A DNA stretch of 64,000 nt, from assembly GCF_009730915.1 (NCBI RefSeq), contig NC_052474.1:345501-409500 (forward strand). The letters run 5' to 3'. Source of the DNA: Dioscorea cayenensis subsp. rotundata. Lineage: Eukaryota > Streptophyta > Magnoliopsida > Dioscoreales > Dioscoreaceae. Each line of letters opens with the position of its first letter. Positions within the stretch are counted from its first letter, which is position 1. A model generated the notes under the pieces. The model made no database searches. It was not told the origin of the DNA and worked only from the letters and a program-made list of their open reading frames with translations. The position numbers and the translations under genes are program-made. This document shows, in pieces, positions 1-10,890 of this stretch.

Positions 1-186
1 ATGTGAACAGTAAAAACTCAAAAAACCAGAGGCTCCTAAGAGTTGATTAGCCGTATGGATTCATCGATCCATGATTGCACAGGCAGCACAAATGTCAAAC
101 ATCTTCCATTGATTTGTTGGCATAGTCTCGCCAACATCAAAGAATGCACAAATATAGTGGAAGCCTCATTTGACAGTAGTTTTAGA

Positions 187-810
187 CATAGTTATCAGAC
201 CCGGCCCGGGCATTGACCCGGTCAAGGCTCTGGGTCACGGGTCAATTGGTTCAACCGTCGGGTCATTTGGGTTAATACTGGGTTAATAAAAATATTTTAA
301 AATATTATTTTTAAAATTATAAATTAGTTTTTAATTATATAATGATATATCATAATAATATCCATGAATTATTAGTTATCAAATAAATAATTTGATGGAA
401 AAAAATACAAAACAATTGCTAATCTTTGATTTGGAAGTAGTAGAAAAGAGGAAAAAAGCTCAAACTTCACATAATATCAATACATAACAATACTAATTCA
501 CAATAAAAGTTTAAATTTATCATCAAAGTATCAAACCAAACTCAATCCAATATATAACCAAAGTTCAAAATTGAAATTACAAATCAAACCGGGTCAATTG
601 GTCTGACCGCCGGGTCAACTGGTTCGACCGCCGGGTCAATCGGTCCGACCGCTGGGTCAACCGGTCTAACCACTGGGTCAAAGCGGGTCAATGCGGGTCA
701 GAACGGGTTGATTGCATAACCGGTCTAATTAAAGACCCGGACCGGTTGAAGCACCGGGTCACCGGGTCAACCGGTCCGACCGCCGGGCCGGTCCGGGTTT
801 GATAACTATG
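187..810. mobile_element. hAT-like MITE A (624 bp)
   Basis: The element starts CATAGTTATCAGACCCGG and ends with the inverted version, CCGGGTTTGATAACTATG. It is flanked by an exact 8-bp direct repeat GTTTTAGA (179-186 and 811-818). Eight-bp duplications are typical of hAT elements. The interior has no coding capacity. It is AT-rich in the middle and carries near-terminal repeats of a roughly 21-bp unit built on GGGTCAA-CCGGT-CCGACCG, with at least four copies between about 590 and 673. It belongs to the same family as the element at 34534-35405. The superfamily assignment is inferred from duplication length and termini only. Confidence 0.8.
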
Positions 811-818
811 GTTTTAGA

Positions 819-1285
819 GATCTCTGGTGTGTTTGGTACAGGGAAAGAATTGAGGATAATACAAACTCTCTTGTCTTTTATTTAATTTGTTAATTTAGTT
901 AGAGTACATTATAAAAAATTGTTTGAGTACAACAAAAATTACTAAAAATTTTATGCCACTAAAACTATGGTATAACTTTTTAACTGTAATAAAGTATAAT
1001 CAAAAGACAATGTTATCCCTAATTAAAATTAAAAATTACAACATTTAATCACAACCCAATCAAAAAATTAGAAATAAAAAAAAATATTTTTGATAAAAAG
1101 TTATTAATTAATGCATTTTAGAAATTTTAAAATATATAATTATGGCCTAATAATTTTACAAACAAAAAAAAAAATAAGTGGTGATAATTAAAACTGAGAA
1201 GAAATTTTAAAAAATTTTGTCATGTGAAATTTTTTTCCAAATTAACAAAAAAATTATACAAAAAACATTATAGAAATCTTACAGT
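819..1285. other. AT-rich spacer, no gene seen
   Basis: This stretch is AT-rich with homopolymer runs and no coding signal. It runs into the assembly gap. The 5' end of the downstream LINE could lie here or inside the gap; I see no LINE sequence before 1286. Confidence 0.6.
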
Positions 1286-2285
1286 NNNNNNNNNNNNNNN
1301 NNNNNNNNNNNNNNNNNNNNNNNNNNNNNNNNNNNNNNNNNNNNNNNNNNNNNNNNNNNNNNNNNNNNNNNNNNNNNNNNNNNNNNNNNNNNNNNNNNNN
1401 NNNNNNNNNNNNNNNNNNNNNNNNNNNNNNNNNNNNNNNNNNNNNNNNNNNNNNNNNNNNNNNNNNNNNNNNNNNNNNNNNNNNNNNNNNNNNNNNNNNN
1501 NNNNNNNNNNNNNNNNNNNNNNNNNNNNNNNNNNNNNNNNNNNNNNNNNNNNNNNNNNNNNNNNNNNNNNNNNNNNNNNNNNNNNNNNNNNNNNNNNNNN
1601 NNNNNNNNNNNNNNNNNNNNNNNNNNNNNNNNNNNNNNNNNNNNNNNNNNNNNNNNNNNNNNNNNNNNNNNNNNNNNNNNNNNNNNNNNNNNNNNNNNNN
1701 NNNNNNNNNNNNNNNNNNNNNNNNNNNNNNNNNNNNNNNNNNNNNNNNNNNNNNNNNNNNNNNNNNNNNNNNNNNNNNNNNNNNNNNNNNNNNNNNNNNN
1801 NNNNNNNNNNNNNNNNNNNNNNNNNNNNNNNNNNNNNNNNNNNNNNNNNNNNNNNNNNNNNNNNNNNNNNNNNNNNNNNNNNNNNNNNNNNNNNNNNNNN
1901 NNNNNNNNNNNNNNNNNNNNNNNNNNNNNNNNNNNNNNNNNNNNNNNNNNNNNNNNNNNNNNNNNNNNNNNNNNNNNNNNNNNNNNNNNNNNNNNNNNNN
2001 NNNNNNNNNNNNNNNNNNNNNNNNNNNNNNNNNNNNNNNNNNNNNNNNNNNNNNNNNNNNNNNNNNNNNNNNNNNNNNNNNNNNNNNNNNNNNNNNNNNN
2101 NNNNNNNNNNNNNNNNNNNNNNNNNNNNNNNNNNNNNNNNNNNNNNNNNNNNNNNNNNNNNNNNNNNNNNNNNNNNNNNNNNNNNNNNNNNNNNNNNNNN
2201 NNNNNNNNNNNNNNNNNNNNNNNNNNNNNNNNNNNNNNNNNNNNNNNNNNNNNNNNNNNNNNNNNNNNNNNNNNNNNNNNNNNNN
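1286..2285. other. Assembly gap (1000 N)
   Basis: Exactly 1000 unknown bases. The round number suggests a scaffold gap of arbitrary or estimated length. Any open reading frame drawn across it has no support. Confidence 0.98.
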
Positions 2286-3497
2286 GAGTTGAGGCAGGGT
2301 GCGGCGTTGAGAGAACCTAGGAGGTCTGCTGTCGAGCGGTGGGTGGCTCGCAAGGTCGTAGGGTCTGGGAATGTTAGTGATAGACCTGGCATGCATTCAA
2401 TGTCGTCCGAGGTTGATGATGTCATCATGAGCATGCCTTTTCCAAGGTCCGAGGTTCTCTCTCCCACGCGGCAGAAGGATAAGGCGGCTGTTTCTTTGGT
2501 TGACCCGGGTCTGGGTTTCGTGGACCCGCTGGAGAAGGATATTGGGCTGAGAGTTGAGGAGGGCCCAGTTGATTGCTTCAAAGGTTCTGGATCCGGTTCG
2601 GATCCAGTATTGGAATGCGACTGGGGTGCTAATTTGGGCCGGTCCATATGTTCTGAAGTTGATGGGGACCATTTTGTACTACCCAAGGGTTCTTTGTTGG
2701 GGGATAGTGGGCCGGGGTTTGGGCCCCCAATGAAAGGTGAAGGTCCACATGTGGAGGGGGTGGATGGATCTAAGGATGACTTACTGATTGAAGGGGTCTT
2801 ACCCGATTCTAAACATTCTGGTGGACCGAACATTGAAGGGGTGGAGGCCCAAATTTCTTTGGGTGATTCAGGACTCTTATTGGAGGGAGTGGATGTTCTG
2901 GACAGCAATGCTAAACCTAATACTGCTCCTCCGATGGGCTTTGAGTGGCATTTCCTTGCAAACATTTGGGTTCTGGATCCTATAATTGCCCCCAAGAATG
3001 CTAATCTGGGGGTGGGGGTGGGTGACTCCTATGCCTCCGAGACAGAAGACCGGGATGATGAGTTTGCCTCTGACGATTCTATCTACGAATTTGAAAGATC
3101 GATCAAGGAATTGTTGCCAGGAATGAAGGAAGGAAGCTCGTCACCGACTAATCATGCACCAAAAGGGGTTAGGAAGAGTGATCGTCCCAAGAAACCATCG
3201 TCCAGATGGACCGAGGAGGCGGGATATGTAGCGGAGCCTCCTAGATCGACCAAGAAGAAAGTCACGCGCGACGATGCCTCTGAAGGTACGTCTACGGAGC
3301 CCCTTCTTATTTCTGATTGGTCCAACATTCAAATTGCTAGCTACTGTAATGCATGTGGTATTTCGTTTGTTGACTCTGGTTCGCATGTGAATGATTGTAT
3401 TGCTTTTATCCGTAATGTTGAAAAGACCCGATCCTTGTCATGCGTTCTCTCCAACGCGGAGCTGGCGGAGACCTCGGGGGAGGTCCGCGGCAATTAG
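2286..3497 (+). CDS. LINE 1 ORF1 protein, C-terminal part
   Basis: About 403 codons are open from the gap edge to a TAG stop at 3495-3497. The protein is acidic and low in complexity for most of its length. It ends in a conserved module: a GFEWHF...WVLDPI segment, a basic SDRPKKPSSRW stretch followed by PPRSTKKK, then a SDW...YCNACGISF segment. The same module closes ORF1 of LINE C (43606-44463). The family role is RNA binding in the LINE particle. The N-terminal half, where zinc knuckles would be, is hidden by the gap. ORF2 begins 11 bp after this stop. Confidence 0.75.
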   Translation, partial: ELRQGAALREPRRSAVERWVARKVVGSGNVSDRPGMHSMSSEVDDVIMSMPFPRSEVLSPTRQKDKAAVSLVDPGLGFVDPLEKDIGLRVEEGPVDCFKGSGSGSDPVLECDWGANLGRSICSEVDGDHFVLPKGSLLGDSGPGFGPPMKGEGPHVEGVDGSKDDLLIEGVLPDSKHSGGPNIEGVEAQISLGDSGLLLEGVDVLDSNAKPNTAPPMGFEWHFLANIWVLDPIIAPKNANLGVGVGDSYASETEDRDDEFASDDSIYEFERSIKELLPGMKEGSSSPTNHAPKGVRKSDRPKKPSSRWTEEAGYVAEPPRSTKKKVTRDDASEGTSTEPLLISDWSNIQIASYCNACGISFVDSGSHVNDCIAFIRNVEKTRSLSCVLSNAELAETSGEVRGN

Positions 3498-3508
3498 TTA
3501 GTTTGTTT

Positions 3509-6500
3509 ATGAATATTATAACTTGGAATGTTAGGGGTCTAGGTAGACCTGCGAAACGATTTCTTGTGAAAGATTTCCTGAATCTTCATTTTGCGGATGT
3601 GTGTTGTCTACAAGAATCCAAACTAGATGATGTTTCGGGCACAAAGTGGCGTGAGATTGGAGGACCAAGACTGGATAAATTCGTTTTCATTCCTTCAGTG
3701 GGGACCTCAGGGGGCATCATTGTTGGTTAGAACAGTGTTGTTCTCGTGGGTACGTTGGTTAGTAAAGGCACTTTTTGTTTAACTGTCGAATTCTGCTCGA
3801 AGAAGGACAATCTCTCTTGGCGGTGCACCTCCGTCTATGGACCGAACGCGTGACAGCTAAAACGCTCTTTCTGGGACGAGATCAAGAGCTGCAGGGGGAA
3901 CCCGGATGTGCCTTGGATTATTTGCGGGGACTTTAATGCAATTTTTTCGCCCAAGGACAAAGGTGGCGGAAACCCGAACCTTGCGAATATTCGGGAAGCT
4001 AACACCCTGATGCAGGACTTATGTCTCGCTGAACCCCCGGCGATGGGGAGGAGGTTTACCTGGACTAATGGGCAAGATAATCCTATTTGGGTTAAGTTAG
4101 ATAGGTTTGTTGTTAACAGGGCTTGTGTGGATCACTTCCCTAGGTTGATTCAAAACTGTCTCCCGAGGTTTGGATCGGATCATGTCCCTATCAGGCTTGA
4201 GGTGGGGATGCATTGCGCTAAACCTAGGTTGTTCCGCTTCGAGAAAGTTTGGACAACGGTGGATGGGTTCTCTGATCTGATAGCCGGATGGTGGGCCGAG
4301 TCCAACCCCCACGGTTGTGGTGCTTTTGTTTTGTCTAAGAAATTGGCTTGGCTTAGGGAGCAGCTCAGAAGATGGTCGAAAGAGAGTTTTGGCTCCATTA
4401 AACTTGGAAACTTGCGATGTTACATGACTTAGAGAGTTTTTGATGTCATCAAAGAATCCGGTGTCTTTTTTTCCCGAGGAAATTATCCAGGAGCGCGATC
4501 TAATGGGGAGTTTAGCGGAGATTCGAAGGCAAGAGGAAGTTTACTGGAAGCAGCGATCCCGTCTGAAGTGGCTGAAGGAGGGGGATGAGAACACGAGATA
4601 TTTCCATGCGGTGGCAAATGGGAGGAAAAATGTAAACTTTATTCCTTCGATTACATCGGATCTAGCTCATCACCGATGTCAGAGACATTGGGAAAATCTT
4701 TGAACAGCATTTTAGGGGAGTTTTTGGTCAGCGAAGGAATTTTCGCTTCAAGGTGGATCTCGGTATCCTTCTGAGGAATAAACCTTTCGTGGACTTGTCT
4801 TCTCTTGAACGCCCCTTTACGTTGGAGGAAGTGAAAAAAGCTGTCTTTGACTTAGGAAGTGACAAAGCCCCAGGGCCGGATGGTTTTCCAATGTTTTTCT
4901 TCAAGTCTAACTGGGAGATTGTTAAAGATGAGATCATGCATCTTTGTAACGACTTCTACATGGGGACGGCGAATTTAGAGCGAATTAATTGGGCCTGTAT
5001 TGCTCTTATTCCTAAGGTCTTCAGTCCGTCCAATCTGGGGGATTATCGTCCCATTAGCCTTATTAACTCCTCTGTTAAAATTCTTAGCAAGCTTCTGGCC
5101 TTGAGACTCAGCCGGGTGATGGACACTTTGGTGGATCACGCGCAATCGGCGTTTCTCAAAGGGTGGTGTATAATGGACAATATTGCTATGGCGGAAGAGA
5201 CAATCTTCAGCATACATAAAAGGAGACTGAAAGGGCACATTCTTAAGGTGGATTTTGCGAAAGCTTTCGACTCGGTTGATTGGGACTTCTTGTTGGAGCT
5301 TCTGGAGGTCAGGGATTTTGGACCTAATTGGATACGATGGACTTCCTCTATTCTCAGATCATCGAAAGGTTCGATCTTAATTAACGGGTCCCCTAGTGGT
5401 TATGTGAGATACCAGAGAGGGTTGAGACAGGGGGATCCTCTGTCGCCGCTACTGTTTGTGCTTGTTTCTGATATGTTGTGCGCGATGTTCGACAACGCAC
5501 TGACCTTAAAAATTCTGATCGGGGTACCACTGGGGGATCAGGGTCGTATCTGTAATCTTTACTATGCGGACGACTTACTGATTTTTACGGTGGGTGGAGC
5601 TGAAGACCTTAGGGTTATTAAGCTGATTCTACTGATATTTGAAGGACTTTCCGGATTGGAAACTAATTTTTCGAAAACTTGTTTGTACACTACGAACATG
5701 CACCATCTTCCGCATGCGAGTGAGGCAAATACGGTCAACTGTGACGTGGGTCTTCTTCCGGTAACCTATCTGGGTATACCGGTTTCGGGCAGAAGGCCGC
5801 GTAAGCAGGACTGGGAATGCTTGATTGCCAAAGTCAGAGGTCGTCTGTCCTCTTGGAAATCATCCTATATCTCTATTGGTGGACGACTCACCCTCGTTAA
5901 CGCGGTTTTATCGGCAGTGCCGACGTATTGGATGTCTCTGTACCGGTTACCAATGTGGGTGATCAAAGAAATTGATAGGATCAGAAGAGACTTCCTTTGG
6001 TCTGGACCTGACATCGAACATCCTGGGTGTCGTCTGGTGGCTTGGAGAAATATCTGTCGCGCTAAGGAACAAGGAGGTTGGGGCATCTTGGAGCTATCGT
6101 CCTTTAACTTGGCCTTGCTGGGAAAATGGAGATGGAAACTATTGACTGATCCAAACTGGGGGGGAACTAAGATCCTGAGATTCAATTATAATATTACTAC
6201 TTGGGATTTGTTTAGGGGTCCGGTTGGGAGAGTCTCTTTCTTTTGGGCTGGGGTCTCTCGATGTCTCCCTGCTTTTAGGGGATGTGTTTCGGTCCAGGTC
6301 AAAGAGGGATCTAATTCTCTCTTCTGGAAAGACAAATGGTTAAATGGAATTGCGCCTATGTATATCTGGCCAGCTGAATTCCTGGCGTCTACTTCGCCTT
6401 ATGGGACGGTTCGGGAGTTGGCGATGTTACTTGGTCGACCTCCGTTCGTGAATTATCCGGGGGTTGAACAGCTTCGCTCCAGTTTAAATGTGGGGTTGGA

Positions 6501-7182
6501 TGGTGACAGTGATCTGAAGGTCTGGGGATTGACGGCCAACGGTTCCTTCTCTGTCAGGTCCTTCTACAGTTTGTTGAATGATGGTGGTCTTCGTTGCCCC
6601 CTTGCTAACTCCTTTTGGAAAGGTCCCTGCCCTAGAAAGGTTAATATTCTTAACTGGCTTGCTTGGAAGAACAAAATTCTTTCTCTGGAAAATCTTGCTA
6701 GACGAAGATGCAATAGACTCCCGACGGACACATGTGTCCTTTGTCATTCGGATACCGAATCGGTTGACCATTTATTCCTAAAGTGTCGGTTCTCCCGGGA
6801 AGTTTGGTCCTATCTATGTAGGTTCCTTACCTTACCTGTTTTGCCCCTGTCGATGGGCCTCTTGTGGAGTGACTGGAGAGCAGCCTGTCGGCCGGCGGTG
6901 CGGGGGTTTGCAGATTGGGTGGTTAAAGCTTTTGTGTGGTCTATCTGGCTCACGAGAAATGATTATATCTTTGCTGATAAATGTGATGATCCCCTTGTTG
7001 TTATGAAGATGATTGCTTATTTGATGTTATCTTGGTTCTCTGCAGCTCCAATTGATTTGAGGGTGAAGATGGAGGACCATATTGCTACCATCAAGCGGAG
7101 TTTAGATTTCGCAGGACCTCGTTCTGTTGGGGAGGAGGCTACCCCTATGAATGAGGTGGATCAGGCTAGTGGGGAGGAATAG
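3509..7182 (+). pseudogene. LINE 1 ORF2 (APE endonuclease plus reverse transcriptase), disrupted
   Basis: ORF2 supplies the nicking endonuclease and reverse transcriptase for target-primed insertion. It starts MNIITWNVRGLGRP, a typical L1 endonuclease start, followed by LQESK, GDFNAI, TWTNGQ and SDHVPI. A Trp codon of the GGIIVAW-type motif has become TAG (3728-3730), and another stop lies at 4430-4432. The frame changes around 4440 and again before 4753. From 4753 to 7182 an uninterrupted 809-codon frame carries the whole reverse transcriptase: DKAPGPDGFP, VDFAKAFDS, LRQGDPLSP, YYADDLLIF. It then carries a C-terminal zinc-binding-like motif CVLCH...HLFLKC. No RNase H domain is seen. The intact 3' half suggests a fairly recent insertion. 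Confidence 0.92.
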
Positions 7183-7266
7183 TTTTTTTGTTCTGAATGG
7201 GTCAGGAGGAGACCCGTTGTTCCTCCTTTTTCTTTTGCTGTTTTGCTGTCGTGGTTCTGTTTTTGT

Positions 7267-7336
7267 TTCCACAGCTAGTGGAAGGGCTGCTGTATTTGTT
7301 TACTCTCTGCTTATTTAATGCATGTGGTTTATCCAC
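7267..7336 (+). other. Paired hairpins in the LINE 1 3' UTR
   Basis: An upstream hairpin TTCCAC-AGCTA-GTGGAA (7267-7283) lies 40 nt before a terminal hairpin GTGG-TTTAT-CCAC (7324-7336), which is followed by CTTTTCAAAA and the A-rich tail. The same arrangement recurs at the other LINE 3' ends in the window. It probably acts as the RNA structure recognised by the LINE reverse transcriptase (inference). Confidence 0.6.
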
Positions 7337-7377
7337 CTTTTCAAAAAAAATAAAAATAAATAAATAAATAAATAAAT

Positions 7378-7875
7378 TTTTCATGGTGCTATATATATTG
7401 GAAGGCGTTGGGAAATCATCAGCCATTGATGCCTCTGTTAACCTTGTCTACCAGTGATTTGAGCTTCCAACTAATCATGCTATTGGGGACAAACAAGAAG
7501 GTTCGAAAGAAGTCACTTCCAAAAGTGAATGGAATAGCTACTGCATGAAAGCAACCGGTTTGGTCCCTATATATCATACAGTATTTTTTTCCTTTTATGT
7601 GTGCTTGTGATAGCAATGGCCATTCCTTCATCATGGATTCTCACTTATCTTCTTCTTCTCTATAAGGGAATGATGATGCAAATGCTTGGCTTCCAACCAA
7701 TTATAAGCAAACCAATAGTTTGAATTTGTCACAAAAACATTGTGTGAATGGAAAGACAAATTACAGTGAAAATTTTTTATCATCTAGAAAATTAATAAAA
7801 AACACACAGCATGATACTATTTGTACAGAAATCTCTCAAGTGACGGTAGTTAGCAATTGTTCTTCTAAAAGTCAT
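7378..7875. other. Spacer between LINE 1 and the bHLH gene
   Basis: I recognise nothing here. It should include the 3' UTR and polyadenylation region of the minus-strand bHLH gene. A 71-codon minus-strand frame (7419-7634) has no recognisable family or splice context and is not called as a gene. Confidence 0.5.
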
Positions 7876-10023
7876 TAAATAGTCCTCTTCGGATTGCTTT
7901 GCTGCTGCTGCTGCTGCTGCTGCAGGTGCTGCTGCTGCTGCTGGTCCTGTTGCTGCTGCTGCTGCAGGTGCTGTTGCTGCTGGTATAGACGTTGATACAG
8001 GGCAGCCATCTTGCTATAAGCATCCATGCTCATTGGCTGTTGTCACAGATATCAAGTTATCAAACTATTTTAAGTTAAATAACTCAAAATTGCTAAATTA
8101 TACAAAAACTGTATTTGATAAATTTGTTTTGTGAGAATAACACCACAATTCATTATAAGTTAATATAATAACTGTGCATACCTGTGATGGGTGAGCCATG
8201 AAAGCTGATAAAGAGTCCATGGGGACTGGGGCACCGGGTGGCTGCATTCGATCACCAGAGGCCTCCCAAGAGCCTCCGGCGGCGAGAGATGCAAAAGCCG
8301 ACGGGTGGAGGAGTGGTGGAATAGCAGGGTGTCCAGCCCGGTTGATGGCGGCCATGTCCATCATGCCCATGCCCATCCCCATTCCCAAGCCCATCTGAGT
8401 CATTTGAGCCATGTGAGCCATGTTGGCCATTAAAGACATTTGGAGCTGTGGCATTGCCATGGGCATCATCATCTGGGGGAAGCCACTCATCCTGTTCATC
8501 ATCTGCACCTGAGCTTGCAGCTGCTTCAAGTAGTCTATTACTTCATCCAGCATTGATGCTTTATCAGTCTATCACATCAGGAATAAAGTTCACACTCAAC
8601 TCACATCTAATTGAGTTGCAAATTGAGGGAATCAATGCACTTTGGTTACCTTGCTTGAGTTTGGAACTAGCTTTTGAAGTGTTCTCATTTTCTCGTTTAT
8701 CCGATCTCTTCTTTTCTGAACATATATATATATCATCAATTAGAACTCTCACAGGTTGACAAATCATTGCAAGAACTATTTTTCTTGTCAAAAATTGACA
8801 TCTTTCTTTTTCATGGTGATGGGGCAACAGGGCATCTATGAGATTACAGTCAATCTTGGTTGTGAATCTAGTTCCTTCAGCCGTCAGTGTCATTAAAACA
8901 ATATCTTAAACAACTAATGTTCAACCTCATGCTCTGTTTTGTGACAAAAAGTGTTCATCACTGGATAACTAGTAAATTTCTAAAGCATCAAACTTGAATT
9001 TAAACAAATCTACGTTTCTTGTCTGATAAACAGAGGATCAAGAATTTTACTCGTTCTGACTGATTATGAATAGCTGCTGCTCTGCTACGCTTTGTAGATA
9101 GTGAGGACATCCCTAATTCCCCCTTGTTCACCTTCTCACCCTCTTCATCAGCCACTGCATCTCTCTTCTAAATCCATCATCATTCAAGGAAGTTAGACAA
9201 TTCTAAATACACACACATATACGTACGCAGAGAAACAGATCCTATACAAGACAAGAGACAACAAAGATATTATATCATCAAGTCACACCTGTGACCTCTT
9301 GCTCTGGCAAAAGGAATCATGGCCGCCGAGACTAGTGTTCTCAGTGTCCGGCAATCCACCTCCATCATCTGCTTCTCCATCCGGGGAAGACGTTGTAGTG
9401 AAACCCACATCCTCACCGCCGTAGAACTCACAAGTATCATCAAGCGTCATCACTGTCGGCGCAACACTACCCTGGCTCGGACACCCCCACACACCCTCCC
9501 CTCCTCTTGTCCTCTTCCTTCCTCTCCCACCACCTCCCGCGCTCGACCCGTCCACCGATGGTAAATTCGGAACCTGGTCAGAAGCCTCCACAGCGCGGTG
9601 GCCAAAAGAGTTAGAACTAGGAACAAGCGCGTCCACTCCGGAAGCAGCCACATGAGGATGAGCACCACCGAGCCAGGACATGAAACTCGGGTGCCCAGGT
9701 GACGAAACTTGGATTTGGTTGTTAGTGGCCTGGTCGACAATGGACTCAAGCGTGCCGCTTTGGTGCTGTTTATCCCATCCCACGGTCGAGCCAGTGGTCG
9801 ACGGGTATTTAGCGATGGGCTTGCTGATGCGCGCGTGGCCGAGGCCATGCATAGCCACGTTGCCGTTCTCCCATGTTAACTCGGCCACTTCGTACTCCGA
9901 GGAGACGTGTGGGCGGTTGGAAGGGTGATGCTGGTGGTGGTGATGGTGGAGTAGAGTTGGTGGTGCATTGGCGGTCATGTTTGGAGGATCATCCGTGTCA
10001 CAAGTAGGCACACACTGGCTCAT
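7876..10023 (-). CDS. UNE10: UNE10-like bHLH transcription factor (PIF7/UNE10 clade)
   Basis: Five exons on the minus strand: 9289-10023, 9051-9167, 8650-8715, 8182-8568 and about 7876-8036, all with GT-AG borders. The protein is about 490 residues and starts MSQCVPTCD, as in UNE10. An APB-type motif near residues 47-62 (AELTWENGNVAMHG) is the phytochrome B-binding site of this family. Here the usual Gln of the ELxxxxGQ consensus is Asn. The bHLH spans about residues 271-325. The basic region HNQSERKRRDR keeps the His, Glu and Arg residues that read a G-box (CACGTG). A Met-rich stretch and a conserved MSMDAYSKMAALY segment follow. The tail is poly-Gln from a CAG tract. I could not fix the reading phase through that tract, so the last few residues and the stop are approximate. 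Nuclear, acting in light signalling by homology. Confidence 0.9.
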
Positions 10024-10520
10024 CTTTCACTATTACTACTACTTGTTGTTGTTGTTGATAACTTGATATCAGAGATGTTTGTGTTTGTGTTTGTGTTTGT
10101 GTTTGTATTTGTTCAGTGGAAGAGGAGTTGGGTGAATGAATGGCAATGGCAATGTGGGAATTGGGAAGTGGGGACGGTGGACTGGTTGCCAGGAGTGAGG
10201 AGATGAGAGAGGGGAGGATTTGAGCGTGTGCACGTAGTGAGGTTCTAGTCCACAGGTGGAGATTTCATGGTGGATCTTTTTTTCTGGTTAACCAGGTCCC
10301 GTTGTGGATATGGGTTCGCAGTTTGAGCGACATGTCCTTGTCCAATGGCCCGACAAGTGGACTCGATTGTGTGGCTATGAACTCCTCTCACTTTTCCTCT
10401 TTTAACCCCTCTATCCAACTCAGTCTTTGGTGGTTGAGTGGCCTGTGCCATCCGATTGAGTATTATGGAGGAAGCTGCGAATAAATCTAACAGTTTTATT
10501 TCCTGTATTAGCCCATATTG
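10024..10520 (-). promoter_or_regulatory. Upstream region of the UNE10-like gene
   Basis: This is the 5' flank of the minus-strand bHLH gene. It holds a GTTGTT run just above the start codon and a (GTGTTT)n repeat at about 10077-10110. I did not identify a firm TATA box. No other gene is seen. Confidence 0.45.
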
Positions 10521-10573
10521 CTGCCTGCCTGCCTGCTTGCCTGCTTGCCTGCTTGCCTGCCTGCCTGCCTGCT
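10521..10573. repeat. TGCC/TGCT tetranucleotide microsatellite
   Basis: About 50 bp of alternating CCTG and CTTG units with no coding role. It gives spurious Cys/Ala/Leu or Gln/Ala/Gly/Arg frames on the two strands. Confidence 0.9.
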
Positions 10574-10589
10574 GATCATTCATACAACA

Positions 10590-10795
10590 CTTCCACTATT
10601 GCCTTTGACTATGGTCCTTGGTCAGTGTTCGGCCATGGGTGTTTTGGCCGGGTTGTTTGTGGGCCTTTTGTTTTGTTTTCACTCAGTGAGAACTTTTTAT
10701 GATCTGTCCGTGATTTTGTTTGACCTTTTTAGTCCCGACTGCGAGTCTTTCTCTTTTCCTTTTTAATGCGTGTGGTTTATCACGTTTTTCATCAT
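10590..10795 (+). mobile_element. Truncated LINE 3' end
   Basis: A T-rich, coding-free stretch that resembles the 3' UTRs of the intact LINEs. It has a hairpin TTTTCAC-TCA-GTGAGAA (10676-10692), TTTTTAATGCGT, then a decayed terminal motif GTGGTTTATCAC (10772-10783). The 5' edge is uncertain and no target-site duplication was found. Confidence 0.6.
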
Positions 10796-10841
10796 GCTTT
10801 TTTTATTTGTTTGTTTTTTTCTTTCATTAGAAAATAAAATT

Positions 10842-10890
10842 GTTTTTTTTTTCATTGAAAAGTTGATAAACCACTTCATTAAAATAAAAA
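10842..10890 (-). mobile_element. LINE tail remnant, opposite orientation
   Basis: On the plus strand a T-run is followed by GATAAACCAC (10865-10874), the reverse of the LINE terminal motif. It therefore faces the 10590-10795 remnant 3' end to 3' end. Only the terminus is recognisable. Confidence 0.4.

Larger units (their letters stand above)
2286..7377 (+). mobile_element. LINE 1: L1-type non-LTR retrotransposon, 5' end lost in gap
   Basis: This is a two-ORF plant L1 element. The end of ORF1 stops at 3497. ORF2 (endonuclease, reverse transcriptase, terminal zinc-finger-like domain) runs 3509-7182. A 3' UTR follows, ending in the hairpin GTGGTTTATCCAC (7324-7336) and an A-rich AAATAAAT tail to about 7377. 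ORF2 has at least two stops and two frame changes, so this copy is not autonomous. Its start lies in or before the N block, so no target-site duplication can be checked. Confidence 0.93.

Noticed and set aside
1224-3497. A single 757-codon plus-strand frame, and two long minus-strand frames, running through the gap
   Set aside because: They exist only because 1000 N bases contain no stops. Only the part from 2286 on the plus strand matches a LINE ORF1.
7419-7634. 71-codon minus-strand frame below the bHLH gene
   Set aside because: No family resemblance, no splice context, and it lies in the expected 3' region of the gene.
10245-10766. Gln/Ala/Gly and Cys/Leu/Ala-rich frames on both strands
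   Set aside because: Translations of the TGCC/TGCT microsatellite and a LINE 3' UTR.
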